Positions 27,573 through 36,693 of a DNA stretch of 64,000 nt are shown here, piece after piece. This DNA comes from Novosphingobium sp. Chol11. Its GTDB lineage: Bacteria > Pseudomonadota > Alphaproteobacteria > Sphingomonadales > Sphingomonadaceae. The stretch covers positions 995,196 through 1,059,195 of the forward strand of contig NZ_OBMU01000001.1 in NCBI RefSeq assembly GCF_900218065.1, in the 5' to 3' direction. Positions within the stretch are counted from its first letter, which is position 1, and the number at the start of each line of letters is the position of its first letter. The notes below the pieces were generated by a model. That model was not told where the DNA came from. It did no database searches and saw nothing but the letters and a program-made list of their open reading frames with translations. Made by a program: the position numbers and the translations under genes.

Positions 27573-28274
27573 ATGAAAAAAGCACTCATCGTCCGTCATG
27601 TGCCGCGAGAGGGAGCGGCCGGGTTTCTCCAGCCGATCGAAGCCGCAGGCTTTCAGATCGAGAGGATCGACGTAGCGAGCCCTGAATTTGCCGATGTCGA
27701 TCTGTGCACGCCTGACCTGCTGATCATGATGGGCGGGCCCATGGGCGTCTATGAGCATGACATCCATCCGTGGATTCCGGTGCAGGTCGGCAAACTGGCC
27801 GCGCGGCTGGAGCAGGATCTTCCAACCTTGGGCGTCTGCCTTGGCAGTCAGATGATCGCGGCAGCACTGGGCGCACGGGTCTATCCCGGCGAGGTGATGG
27901 AACTAGGCTTCGCGCCTGTCACTCTAAATGGGGCAGGGGCCGATTCGCCCTTGAGGCACATCCGGGATGTGCCCGTTCTCCACTGGCATAGCGATACCTT
28001 CGAATTGCCGCGTGGCGTCGAACTGCTGGCATCGACGGGTGCCTATGCGCATCAGGCTTTTCGGCGCGGACGCAACCTTCTGGCGCTGCAATTCCATGCC
28101 GAAATGGGCGAAGACCCGCGCTTCGATGACTGGCTGACCCATTTCTGGGCGGACCTCGACGTGGCTCGGCAGTGCGGCGTGGCGCTGCGCCGGGACCATG
28201 ACGAACATGGTCCTGCGGCCGTCGCAGCGGGCCGTGCGATGATCGGTGATTGGTTGGCCCAGCTGAAGGCCTGA
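27573..28274 (+). CDS. class I glutamine amidotransferase-like protein
   Basis: 233-residue stand-alone glutamine amidotransferase domain. It has the oxyanion strand LLIMMGGPMGVYE (about 50), nucleophile cysteine in TLGVCLGSQMIA (about 89) and catalytic histidine with following glutamate in LALQFHAEM (about 172). Such proteins resemble the GuaA amidotransferase domain but lack a synthetase partner; the acceptor is unknown, and gamma-glutamyl hydrolase-like activity is also possible. Neighbours give no pathway clue. Confidence 0.9.
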   Translation: MKKALIVRHVPREGAAGFLQPIEAAGFQIERIDVASPEFADVDLCTPDLLIMMGGPMGVYEHDIHPWIPVQVGKLAARLEQDLPTLGVCLGSQMIAAALGARVYPGEVMELGFAPVTLNGAGADSPLRHIRDVPVLHWHSDTFELPRGVELLASTGAYAHQAFRRGRNLLALQFHAEMGEDPRFDDWLTHFWADLDVARQCGVALRRDHDEHGPAAVAAGRAMIGDWLAQLKA

Positions 28275-28303
28275 CCAGTCCAGCCGCGTCAAAACTCCCA
28301 GCG

Positions 28304-28960
28304 TCAAAATTCTACGTCGAGTTCCTCCACCTCGTCAGGCTCCTTGCGCGCGTCATCGATCCACTCGCGCATCAGGTCCCAGCTGTTCACCGTATCGCAA
28401 TAGGCAGCCGCTGGACCCTGCAACTTCACGGCATAGGTCAGGAAGCGCTGCACGACCGGCGCGAACATCGCATCCGCCACGGTGGGGCTGTCGCCGAACA
28501 GCCATGGCCCGCCATAGGACCCAAGACATTCGGTCCAGATCGCCTCCACCCGTTCGATGTCGGGCTTGGCGCCAGAGAAGATCGGGAATTTCTTGTGCCG
28601 GACCTTGAGGTTCATCGGCAAGGCGGATCGCAGGTTCGCAAAACCGGAATGAATCTCGCCCGAAACCGACCGGCAATGCGCGCGCGCGATCCGGTCCTTC
28701 GGGTACATGCCGGCGTTCGGATAAAGCTCATGCAGATATTCCGCGATCGCCAGCGTGTCCCAGACACTAGCCCCTTCATGCGTCAGTCTCGGCACCAGAA
28801 CGGACGGCGTCAGCAGCAGAAGTTCGGCGCGGTTTTCCAGATTTTCCAGCGCCACCATCTTCTCCGTGACGCGCAGCCCGGCCAACCGGCACAGCAGCCA
28901 ACCTCTCAATGACCAGGAGGAATAGATCTTGCTCGATATCGTCAATTCCGTAGCGGCCAT
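28304..28960 (-). CDS. glutathione S-transferase family protein
   Basis: 218-residue two-domain GST. The N-terminal thioredoxin-like domain has IYSSWSLRGWLLCRLAGL (about 12-29), SVLVPRL with the cis-proline (about 55), and the glutathione-contact serine-like region WDTLAIAEYLHELYP (about 68-82). The helical domain includes DSPTVADAMFAPVV (about 156). The tail of acidic residues DARKEPDEVEELDVEF is unusual. The start is fixed by a strong GGGAGG ribosome-binding site. Substrate unknown. It is divergent from the PHA depolymerase gene. Confidence 0.9.
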   Translation of the reverse strand: MAATELTISSKIYSSWSLRGWLLCRLAGLRVTEKMVALENLENRAELLLLTPSVLVPRLTHEGASVWDTLAIAEYLHELYPNAGMYPKDRIARAHCRSVSGEIHSGFANLRSALPMNLKVRHKKFPIFSGAKPDIERVEAIWTECLGSYGGPWLFGDSPTVADAMFAPVVQRFLTYAVKLQGPAAAYCDTVNSWDLMREWIDDARKEPDEVEELDVEF

Positions 28961-29085
28961 GGCGATCCTCCCGATATTCCCACATTTTTCCATCAAACAT
29001 GATGCAGTGCAATACGCAAAAACAGTATATCGAACGGAGGGGGCCGAATCGGCCTGGGGGAACATTTTGGGGCGCCGTTCATATT

Positions 29086-30309
29086 ATGACGATGCTGTAC
29101 ACTGGCTATCAAGCTCTTGAAGACATGCTGGCTCCGGCTCGTTTCGGTGCTGAACTCGCCTTGGGTCTTCGGGACAAAATGGGACCGGTAGCCGATTGGC
29201 CCATGCCCCGCCGCGTGTTCGCGCTCATGGATGTGTTCCAGGGGGCGCGCCTCACCCACAAGCGGCCGTCCTACGGAATAGACGAAGTCCGTAGCGGCAA
29301 TGCCCTTGTTGCAGTGCGGGAAGAAGTGCTGCTCGACCTGCCTTTTGGCAATCTGCTGCACTTCGCCAAGGATGATGTCGAAACAGAACAGCCGCGCATA
29401 TTGCTCGTCGCTCCGATGTCCGGCCACTTCGCGACACTGTTGCGGAGCACCGTTCGGACGCTGTTGCGCGACCATGACGTCTACATCACCGACTGGAAAA
29501 ATGCGCGCGACGTGCCTTTGTCGGCCGGACGGTTCGGGTTCGACGATTATGTCGACTATGTGATCACCTTCATGCAGGAACTGGGGCCGGGCGCGCATAT
29601 GCTGTCGGTCTGCCAGCCCTGCGTGCCCGCCTTCGCTGCTGTCGCGCTGATGGCGGAGGATGACGACGCGGCCACTCCGCGTTCCATGACCTTGATGGGT
29701 GGGCCGATCGATCCGCGCGCCGCGCCTACCGTGGTCAACGAACTGTCGAACGAGCGTCCGATCCAATGGTTCGAACGAAACCTCATCACATCGGTCCCGC
29801 TACGCTATGCCGGTGCGGGCCGCCGCGTCTATCCCGGTTTCCTGCAGCTATCCGCTTTCCTGTCGATGAATTTGGAGCGCCACGGCGCCCAGCATCGCGA
29901 GCTTTACCAGCTTCTGGCGGACGGGAAGGAAGCAGAGGCAGCGAAGATCAAGGATTTCTATCAGGAATATTTCGCCGTCCTCGACATGACCGCCGAATTC
30001 TACCTGGAAACTGTCGATCGGGTATTCCAGCGGACCCTGCTGGCCAAGGGCGAACTCAAGCATCGCGGCCGCCCGGTCAATCCCGGTGCCATTCGGAAAA
30101 CGGCGCTGCTGACCGTTGAGGGTGAAAAGGACGATATCTGCGCGGTCGGGCAAACCGCGGCCGCCCATGCGCTCTGCACCGGGCTGCGCCCCCACTTGAA
30201 ACGTCATCACCTGCAAATCGGCGCGGGTCATTATGGCGTCTTCTCGGGCCGCAAATGGGAAAAGGAAGTCTTCCCGCAAGTCCGCAACATGATCCTGGCG
30301 ATGAACTGA
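29086..30309 (+). CDS. phaZ: intracellular polyhydroxyalkanoate depolymerase
   Basis: 407-residue PhaZ-type hydrolase that mobilises stored polyhydroxyalkanoate granules. The catalytic triad of this family is visible: cysteine in LSVCQPCVPAF (about 171), aspartate in VEGEKDDI (about 345) and histidine in GAGHYGVFSGRKW (about 384). Length and the N-terminus LYTGYQALEDML fit. The exact start is unclear: ATG at 29086 or 29092, neither with a good ribosome-binding site. No PHA synthase, phasin or phaR gene is in the window. It ends seven bases before the convergent DUF454 gene. Confidence 0.93.
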   Translation: MTMLYTGYQALEDMLAPARFGAELALGLRDKMGPVADWPMPRRVFALMDVFQGARLTHKRPSYGIDEVRSGNALVAVREEVLLDLPFGNLLHFAKDDVETEQPRILLVAPMSGHFATLLRSTVRTLLRDHDVYITDWKNARDVPLSAGRFGFDDYVDYVITFMQELGPGAHMLSVCQPCVPAFAAVALMAEDDDAATPRSMTLMGGPIDPRAAPTVVNELSNERPIQWFERNLITSVPLRYAGAGRRVYPGFLQLSAFLSMNLERHGAQHRELYQLLADGKEAEAAKIKDFYQEYFAVLDMTAEFYLETVDRVFQRTLLAKGELKHRGRPVNPGAIRKTALLTVEGEKDDICAVGQTAAAHALCTGLRPHLKRHHLQIGAGHYGVFSGRKWEKEVFPQVRNMILAMN

Positions 30310-30316
30310 CGCCGCT

Positions 30317-30676
30317 TCAGGCGTTATCTTCCGGACGTGTCCATATCCAGGTGCCGCCGATCAGCGCGGCCGCCAGCGGCATGAGGAACCAGGGAAAGGG
30401 CGCGAGGAGCAGCGCCAGCAGGGCGCTGAACGCGAAAGCCGCCAGCGCCGCCCGCTTCCCCTTCCGGCTGATGGCGCCCTTGTCCCGCCAGCGCCGGATA
30501 TGCGGTCCGAAATGGGAATGATCCAGCAGTCTCGCTTCCAGTGCCGGGCTCGACCGGGCAAAGCAGAATGCCGCCAATATCATGAAGGGCACCGTAGGCA
30601 GCAGAGGCAGGAAAATGCCGATCGCACCTAAGCCGAGCGATAGAAACCCGGCGGAAAGATAGAGCGTCCGCCGCAT
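30317..30676 (-). CDS. DUF454 (YbaN-like) inner-membrane protein
   Basis: 119-residue protein with three to four membrane segments. It shows the DUF454 signature GAIGIFLPLLPTVPFMILAAFCFARSSP (about 17-44) and HSHFGPHIRRW, GAISRKGK. Function is unknown. Its start overlaps the stop of the upstream histidine kinase by one base (TGATG), so it is translationally coupled and part of the two-component operon. Confidence 0.92.
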   Translation of the reverse strand: MRRTLYLSAGFLSLGLGAIGIFLPLLPTVPFMILAAFCFARSSPALEARLLDHSHFGPHIRRWRDKGAISRKGKRAALAAFAFSALLALLLAPFPWFLMPLAAALIGGTWIWTRPEDNA

Positions 30677-32037
30677 CAGGCCGCTGGCAGACGCAACCGC
30701 ATGAGGAGACCGCCCAGGTCCTCGCTTTCCTCCATGCTGATCGACCCGCCATAAATTTCGGCCACATCGCGCACAATGGCGAGGCCAAGACCGGTGCCCG
30801 GCTTTCCTGAATCCAGCCGCACGCCCCGGTCGAAAATGCGGGTACGTTCCTCTTCGGGAATGCCCAGGCCGTCATCTTCAACCAATATCTCGACCATGGA
30901 CCCAGCGCGGTTGACGGTGGCAAAGACGCTGCCTCCGCCATATTTCGCGGCATTTTCGATGAGGTTGCCAAGCATCTCGTCCAGGTCCTGACGCTCCACC
31001 CGAACCGCGACCTCCTTGTCGCCATCCATGTCGATCCGCGTTTCGGGATAGAGGCGCTGCACGGCGCGCTCGACCGCCTGCAAGCTCGCCCATACCTCCG
31101 CGCGGCTCTGCGCGGCTCCGCGCCGCCCGACGGCACGAGCGCGGGCGAGATGGTGATCCACCTGACGCCGCATCGTCGTCGCCTCGCGGATCACGGTCTC
31201 GCCCAGGTCGGCCGACTGGGCCGTCGCCGCATTCATGATGACGGTCAGCGGCGTCTTCAGCGCATGAGCAAGATTGCCCGCATGGGTTCGCGCCTCTTCC
31301 GCCTGCCGCTCATTATGGGCGAGCAGCGCGTTCAGTTCCTCGACCATCGGCAACACTTCGGATGGCATGGGATCGGTGACGCGGTTCTTTTCGCCCGCAC
31401 GCATCCGCACGATCTCCTTGCGCACCCGGCGCAGCGGCCGCAATCCATAAAGCGTTTGGAGGGTCGTCAAAACGATCAGGCCAAGCGCCAGCAGCGCGAA
31501 GCTCTGCGTCAAGGTTGATCGCAACGTCCTGATCTGATCATCCAGCCCCGCGCGGGCGGCGGCGACCATGAACATCCACCGCGTATCGGAGCCCGGCAGG
31601 ACGATGGTCCGTTCCATGATGCGCAAATCCTCGCCCGGAAACTGCTTGCTGTCATAGGCGTGGAAGCTGCGATCATCATGCTCGGGCAGCACCCTCAGCG
31701 CGCGGTCCCACAGCGAACGTGACCGCCAATCCTCATGCCCTTTGGCGCTGATCTGATAATAAAGGCCGCTATTGGGCTCCAGAAAGCGCTGGTCGGCGAG
31801 GGGGCGATTGAACAGCACTTCGCCATCCGGGCCGATCTCGGCCGACGCGATCATTGCGGTCAGCACATAGTTGAGGCCATCGTCAAAATTGCGGGTGATG
31901 GCTTGCGACAGCACCCGATCGAGCGCCAGCCCGCCGCCCAGCAGCAATATGCTGATCCACAGCGCCGCAATGCCGATCATGCGGCGGCTGATCGACCCGG
32001 TGGAACGAACCGGGGGAGGGGCACTGGACTCGCTCAT
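30676..32037 (-). CDS. OmpR-type sensor histidine kinase
   Basis: 453-residue inner-membrane kinase. Membrane helices at about 22-44 and 172-196 flank a periplasmic domain; then HAMP, phospho-acceptor histidine in NLAHALKTPLTVI (about 259), N-box LIENAAKYGG (about 365), G1 VEDDGLGIPEE (about 395) and G2 GTGLGLAIVRDVAEIYGG (about 422). All catalytic boxes are intact, in contrast to phyP. Sequence resembles PhoQ- and FeuQ-like kinases, so divalent cations or envelope stress are possible signals. The response regulator gene lies 123 bases upstream on the same strand and DUF454 overlaps its end. Confidence 0.95.
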   Translation of the reverse strand: MSESSAPPPVRSTGSISRRMIGIAALWISILLLGGGLALDRVLSQAITRNFDDGLNYVLTAMIASAEIGPDGEVLFNRPLADQRFLEPNSGLYYQISAKGHEDWRSRSLWDRALRVLPEHDDRSFHAYDSKQFPGEDLRIMERTIVLPGSDTRWMFMVAAARAGLDDQIRTLRSTLTQSFALLALGLIVLTTLQTLYGLRPLRRVRKEIVRMRAGEKNRVTDPMPSEVLPMVEELNALLAHNERQAEEARTHAGNLAHALKTPLTVIMNAATAQSADLGETVIREATTMRRQVDHHLARARAVGRRGAAQSRAEVWASLQAVERAVQRLYPETRIDMDGDKEVAVRVERQDLDEMLGNLIENAAKYGGGSVFATVNRAGSMVEILVEDDGLGIPEEERTRIFDRGVRLDSGKPGTGLGLAIVRDVAEIYGGSISMEESEDLGGLLMRLRLPAA

Positions 32038-32160
32038 TGGTAATTGCCGGAACCTCCCTGTCCGTCCGCCACGAGGGTGTTGAAGGTTCTACCTTCTTGC
32101 GGGAAGTAAAGCGCGCAATGGGTTCGATCAGGGGAATAAGCCGTCCGAACCCGCGAAGGA

Positions 32161-32826
32161 TCAGCGGCCCGGCTCGTCCAGACTGTAGCCCAGGCCGCGT
32201 ATCGTCGTGATCACGTCCGCGCCCAGCTTCTTGCGGATGCGGGTGACGAACACTTCAATCGTGTTGGAATCGCGATCGAAATCCTGGTCGTAGATATGTT
32301 CGATCAACTCGGTACGGCTCACCACCTTCCCCTTGTGGTGGAGAAGGTAGGACAGCAGCTTATATTCTTGCGCGGTCAGCTTCACCGGCTCGCCTTTCAG
32401 CGTCACCTTGCCCGAACGCGTGTCGAGCCGCACATCGCCCGCGATCAGTTCGCTAGACGCGTTGCCCGAAGCACGACGGATGAGCGCGCGCAGCCGGGCG
32501 ATGAGTTCCTCGCTTTGGAAAGGCTTGGCCAGATAATCGTCGGCGCCCGCGTCCAGCCCAGCGACCTTGTCGGACCAGCTGTCCCGTGCGGTCAGCACCA
32601 GCACCGGGAAGCTGCGCCCTTCCTTGCGCCACCGGTCGAGCACGGTAAGCCCATCGATCGTCGGCAGGCCAAGGTCCAGCACGACCGCGTCATAGCTTTC
32701 CGTCGCGCCAAGGAAATGTCCGTCCTCGCCATCGGTCGCGAGGTCCACGGCATAGCCCGCGCCCTCCAGCGTGTTGCGGAGCTGTTGCCCAAGGCTTGGT
32801 TCATCTTCGACGATCAGCAGACGCAT
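32161..32826 (-). CDS. OmpR-family response regulator
   Basis: 221-residue transcription factor with a receiver domain (acidic pair in LLIVEDEPS, phospho-acceptor D51 in VVLDLGLPTIDG, lysine in LAKPFQSEEL at about 101) and a C-terminal winged helix (LTAQEYKLLSYLLHHKGKVVSR, about 149; IEVFVTRIRKKLG, about 190; TIRGLGYSL). The type is PhoP/FeuP-like. It sits between the PepSY gene (36 bases upstream) and the kinase, all in one direction, forming a probable pepSY-regulator-kinase-DUF454 operon. Confidence 0.96.
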   Translation of the reverse strand: MRLLIVEDEPSLGQQLRNTLEGAGYAVDLATDGEDGHFLGATESYDAVVLDLGLPTIDGLTVLDRWRKEGRSFPVLVLTARDSWSDKVAGLDAGADDYLAKPFQSEELIARLRALIRRASGNASSELIAGDVRLDTRSGKVTLKGEPVKLTAQEYKLLSYLLHHKGKVVSRTELIEHIYDQDFDRDSNTIEVFVTRIRKKLGADVITTIRGLGYSLDEPGR

Positions 32827-32862
32827 ATGGCTCCGTTTCTTTGTATTTTGCCCTTTGGCGCG

Positions 32863-33168
32863 TCAGTGCGCCCTGCCCATTATATTGCCCGTGCGTCCAT
32901 CCGCATCAACCCAAACCACCTTGCCGTCCTTCACATATTTCAGCCGATAGCGGTTCGAAGCGGGATTGAATTCCGCGCCAAGGTAGGTTGCGCCACCCAT
33001 GTCCGCGTCGACCCGCCGCTTGATGAGGGAAAATGGCATGGTCTGCCCTTCCAGCATCGCTCGGCGCGCGGCATCCTGTTCGCCGCGCTGACCGGCCTCG
33101 GCATAGGAGGGTACGGCCACCATCGCGGCGATGGCGGCCATACCGGCAATCAGGCTGCTAAGCTTCAT
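32863..33168 (-). CDS. periplasmic PepSY-domain protein
   Basis: 101-residue exported protein from the ATG at 33168: signal peptide MKLSSLIAGMAAIAAMVAVPSYAEA, then a PepSY-like fold (MPFSLIKRRVDADMGGATYLGAEFNPASNRYRLKYVKDGKVVWVDADGRTG). PepSY proteins of this type often accompany two-component systems and may sense or inhibit in the periplasm. In-frame ATGs at 33174 and 33186 would lengthen the N-terminus. It heads the two-component operon. Confidence 0.87.
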   Translation of the reverse strand: MKLSSLIAGMAAIAAMVAVPSYAEAGQRGEQDAARRAMLEGQTMPFSLIKRRVDADMGGATYLGAEFNPASNRYRLKYVKDGKVVWVDADGRTGNIMGRAH

Positions 33169-33246
33169 CGTCATGTGGCATGCCATAGGCGATAAGCATT
33201 GAACAGGTGGTGAATGGTGCTGTCAGCGGGGCGACAGGCTACCGGA

Positions 33247-33978
33247 TCAGCGTTCCAGCGCATATTGGACGGTGAGCGTCACCGACGATCCCACCTGGCC
33301 CGGCTCCACCGGCGTCGCTTCGGCTGCGTCTGCCTTGAAACGGGTGGTGAGCATTGGCATGGGCGGGCGGCCACCGCTGTTGTTTTCCGAGATCGAAATG
33401 AGCCGTGCCGAGCGATAGCCCGCCGCCTGCGCATAGAAGTCGGCCTGCGTCTTGGCGCTCTTCAAGGCTGCCGCGCGCGCCTGAGCCAGCATCGGGGTCG
33501 GGTCCTCGATCGCGAACGACGGCCCGCTGACATTGGTCGCGCCTGCTTCGACCAGCGTGTCCAGCAACTGTCCGGTCTTCTTGATGTCGCGCAGCTTGAT
33601 CGTCACCTGGTTCGACGCTTCATAACCGATGAAGCGCGGCCCGGCGGGCTGGCCGTTCTGATTGCTGTAGTCATATTGGGCGTTCAGGTTGATGCCGCTG
33701 GTCTGTATGTCCTTCTTGGCGATCCCCGCCTTGGCGAGGGTGGCGATCAACCGGTCCATCTTCGCCGCATTTTCCCGCATCGCCTGCGCAGCAGTCGGCG
33801 CACGTGTCTGAACGCCAGTGCCGACCACCGCCTGATCCGGCGCGGCTTCCACCGTCTCGGTGACGTTCAGCGTCACCACGGGCGCCGTTTCGGCAATTGT
33901 CACATTGGTCTGCGCGACGGCCAGGGCGGGAATCGAGACAGCGGCAGCGGCGGCCATCAGGGCCAGGGCGGACTTCAT
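33247..33978 (-). CDS. SIMPL (DUF541) domain periplasmic protein
   Basis: 243-residue protein with signal peptide (MKSALALMAAAAAVSIPALAVA) followed by a SIMPL/DUF541 domain: VTLNVTETVEAAPDQAVVGTGVQTRAPTA (about 34-62), GIAKKDIQTSGINLNAQYDY (about 85), ISENNSGGRPPMPM (about 198). Family members form oligomeric periplasmic or outer-membrane-associated rings; function is poorly known, with links to oxidative stress. AAGGAGATAC precedes the start. It may be transcribed with the PepSY operon, 78 bases downstream. Confidence 0.9.
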   Translation of the reverse strand: MKSALALMAAAAAVSIPALAVAQTNVTIAETAPVVTLNVTETVEAAPDQAVVGTGVQTRAPTAAQAMRENAAKMDRLIATLAKAGIAKKDIQTSGINLNAQYDYSNQNGQPAGPRFIGYEASNQVTIKLRDIKKTGQLLDTLVEAGATNVSGPSFAIEDPTPMLAQARAAALKSAKTQADFYAQAAGYRSARLISISENNSGGRPPMPMLTTRFKADAAEATPVEPGQVGSSVTLTVQYALER

Positions 33979-34120
33979 GAGCGTATCTCCTTGAAAAAGC
34001 GATGCAGCTCATTTGTAACGGCTGCGATGAATGGGGGCTGACGCGCGTTGAAAACATTGAGGCGGCATGTGGTTCCACGCGCTCTTGCCCCGGCGCGTTG
34101 GAAGTCCTAGCTGCACGGCC

Positions 34121-35902
34121 ATGGCCGCACCCATATTCTCGTTCGAAAATCTTGGTCTCAGTCAGGGCTCCCACTGGCTTTTCCGTCACCTCGACATCTT
34201 TGTCGGGGAGCGGGATCGGCTGGCACTGATCGGCCGCAACGGCGCAGGCAAGACGACGCTGCTGAAGCTCATCGCCGGGCAGGTCGAGCCTGACGAAGGG
34301 ACGCGTTCCGTTCGACCAGGCGCGCGCGTCATCATGCTGGAGCAGGACCCGGACGTCGCAGGCTTTGCCACCCTGCGCGATTTCGCGCTGGCAGGCCAAT
34401 ATGCGCCGCCCGCGCATGAGGTGGAGGCGATCGCCAGCCAACTCGGCATTGATCTCTCACGCGAAGCAGCGACCGCCAGCGGGGGCGAGCGCCGCCGCGC
34501 CGCCATCGCCCGCGCGCTCGCCAGCGAGCCTGACCTTTTGCTGCTGGACGAGCCTACCAACCATCTCGACATCGACGCCATCGACTGGCTGGAAGGATGG
34601 CTCGGCCGCTATTCGGGCGCCTTCATCGTCATCAGCCATGACCGCGCCTTCCTGACCCGGCTCACGCGGCAGACCTTGTGGCTGGATCGCGGCTCGATCC
34701 GGCGTAATGAAATCGGCTTCGGCGGCTTCGAAGAGTGGATGGAAGCGGTCTATGCCGAAGAGGCGCGTGCCGCCGAAAAGCTCGACGCCAAGCTCAAGAT
34801 CGAGGCGCATTGGCTGGAGCGCGGCGTCACCGCCCGGCGCAAGCGCAATCAGGGCCGCCTCGCCAAGCTCTACGAGATGCGTGAACAACGCGCGGCAATG
34901 GTGGGGCCGCAGGGCGTCGCGAAGATCGCGGTCGCTGCCGACGACAGCAAGACCAAGAGCGTCATCACCGCCGAGCATGTGACGAAGAATTTCGGAGATC
35001 GCACCGTCATCAAGGATTTCTCGCTGCGCATCCAGCGTGGCGACCGCATCGGCATCGTCGGCGGCAACGGCGCGGGCAAGACCACGCTCTTGAAGCTGCT
35101 GACGGGTGAACTCGCGCCGGATAGCGGCGTGATCAAGCAGGCAAAGTCGCTCGACATGATCTTCATCGATCAGCAGCGCAGCCTGATGCAGCCCGACAAG
35201 CGCGTCCGCGACGTGCTTGCGGAGGGCGGCGACTGGATCGACGTGCGCGGGTCACGCAAGCATGTCCACGGCTATCTCAAGGAATTTCTGTTCGACCCCT
35301 CGCTTGCCGAGGCGCGCGTCGGCACCCTGTCGGGCGGCGAGCGGTCGCGCCTGCTCTTTGCCCGGGAATTCGCCCGCGAATCGAACCTGCTGGTGCTGGA
35401 CGAGCCGACCAACGATCTCGACCTTGAAACGCTCGACCTGCTGCAGGAAGTGATTGCCGACTATGACGGCACGGTCCTGATCGTCAGTCACGACCGCGAC
35501 TTCCTCGACCGCACGGTCACGGTGACGCTTGGTCTTGATGGATCGGGTCAGGTCGACGTCATCGTCGGCGGCTATGCCGACTGGGTCGCCAAGCGCCAGC
35601 CCCGGAACGGACCCCGCCCGGAAAAGAAAGCGCCTGCCGCTCTCCCGCCGCCGAAGACGGCATCGACGAAGCTCAGCTACAAGGATCAGCGCGATCTCGA
35701 CATGCTGCCCCAGACGATCGAGAAGCTGGAGCAGGATATCGCACGGGATGAGGAGGCACTCGCCGACCCATCGCTCTACACGCGCGATCCCAAGCGGTTC
35801 GCCGCCCTGACGAAAGCGATAGAGCAAGCCCGCGCCGACAAGGACGCAGCGGAGGAACGCTGGCTGGAACTGGCCGAAAAGGCCGAAGGCCTGAGCGGCT
35901 GA
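34121..35902 (+). CDS. uup: ABC-F family ATPase (Uup-like)
   Basis: 593-residue cytosolic protein with two ATP-binding cassettes and no membrane domain. Walker A GRNGAGKTTLL (about 37) and GGNGAGKTTLL (about 315); signature sequences TASGGERRRAAIARAL (about 119) and TLSGGERSRLLFAREF (about 402); Walker B LLLLDEPTNHLDI and LLVLDEPTNDLDL. The C-terminal charged coiled-coil extension (about 500-593) is that of Uup, an ABC-F protein acting on ribosomes or branched DNA. Start at 34121 gives the standard N-terminus. The VIT transporter gene follows after 16 bases. Confidence 0.93.
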   Translation: MAAPIFSFENLGLSQGSHWLFRHLDIFVGERDRLALIGRNGAGKTTLLKLIAGQVEPDEGTRSVRPGARVIMLEQDPDVAGFATLRDFALAGQYAPPAHEVEAIASQLGIDLSREAATASGGERRRAAIARALASEPDLLLLDEPTNHLDIDAIDWLEGWLGRYSGAFIVISHDRAFLTRLTRQTLWLDRGSIRRNEIGFGGFEEWMEAVYAEEARAAEKLDAKLKIEAHWLERGVTARRKRNQGRLAKLYEMREQRAAMVGPQGVAKIAVAADDSKTKSVITAEHVTKNFGDRTVIKDFSLRIQRGDRIGIVGGNGAGKTTLLKLLTGELAPDSGVIKQAKSLDMIFIDQQRSLMQPDKRVRDVLAEGGDWIDVRGSRKHVHGYLKEFLFDPSLAEARVGTLSGGERSRLLFAREFARESNLLVLDEPTNDLDLETLDLLQEVIADYDGTVLIVSHDRDFLDRTVTVTLGLDGSGQVDVIVGGYADWVAKRQPRNGPRPEKKAPAALPPPKTASTKLSYKDQRDLDMLPQTIEKLEQDIARDEEALADPSLYTRDPKRFAALTKAIEQARADKDAAEERWLELAEKAEGLSG

Positions 35903-35918
35903 ACAGGAGGGGGCGACC

Positions 35919-36653
35919 ATGGCGGCGGTGGAAGGATCAGCTTCAGGCGCACTTGAGCATGCGCGTGCGCACCATGCCGTCCATTATGTCAACCGCGTCG
36001 GCTGGCTGCGCGCAGCGGTTCTGGGCGCGAATGACGGTATCGTCTCGACCGCCAGCCTGCTCGCCGGTGTCGCTGCGTCGGGTGCTGCGCGCGACACGAT
36101 CCTGCTGTCGGGCATAGCCGCTCTATTCGCGGGCGCGATGTCGATGGCGGCAGGGGAATATGTTTCCGTCAGCGCGCAGTCGGACACGGAGCGGGCCGAC
36201 CTTGCGAAGGAAAAGCATGCGATCGCGCAGCAGCCAGAGGTGGAATGGCAGGAACTGCGCAACATCTATGTGGAACGTGGCCTGACACCCCAGCTGGCGG
36301 GAGAAGTCGCGCGGCAGCTGATGGACGCCGATGCACTGGCGGCCCATGCCCGCGACGAACTGGGCATTTCGGAGATCAGCACGGCTCGTCCGGTGCAGGC
36401 GGCGCTGACGTCGGCCGCCACCTTTTCGGCAGGAGCACTTGCGCCCCTTCTTGCAGCGGTCGCCAGCCCGTCTTCGCTGGCCTTGCCAGTCATCGTGCTG
36501 GCGTCGCTCCTGTGCCTTGCACTCCTGGGCTATGCGGGCGCGCGGCTCGGCGGGGCGAACACAGGCCGTTCCCTCATGAGGGTGCTATTCTGGGGTGTGC
36601 TCGCCATGGTGGTCACGGCGGGTGCGGGCAGGCTTTTCGGCGCGGCGATATAA
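35919..36653 (+). CDS. VIT1/CCC1-family metal transporter
   Basis: 244-residue membrane protein related to vacuolar iron transporters, moving Fe(II) or Mn(II). The signature HYVNRVGWLRAAVLGANDGIVSTASLLAGV (about 22-52) and MSMAAGEYVSVSAQSDTERAD (about 73-93) are diagnostic; five membrane helices and a short cytosolic helix bundle with conserved glutamates (EVEWQELRNIYVERGL) are visible. A strong GGAGGGGG precedes the start. It follows uup by 16 bases and precedes a glutathione peroxidase gene by 40, all in one direction. Confidence 0.94.
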   Translation: MAAVEGSASGALEHARAHHAVHYVNRVGWLRAAVLGANDGIVSTASLLAGVAASGAARDTILLSGIAALFAGAMSMAAGEYVSVSAQSDTERADLAKEKHAIAQQPEVEWQELRNIYVERGLTPQLAGEVARQLMDADALAAHARDELGISEISTARPVQAALTSAATFSAGALAPLLAAVASPSSLALPVIVLASLLCLALLGYAGARLGGANTGRSLMRVLFWGVLAMVVTAGAGRLFGAAI

Positions 36654-36693
36654 TGGCAAGGTCCGCGCCATCCGGATTCTCAAGGAGATGATC

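Noticed and set aside
29059-29079. GGAAC and CGTT upstream of phaZ as an EcfG promoter
   Set aside because: Spacer is 12 bases instead of 16 or 17.
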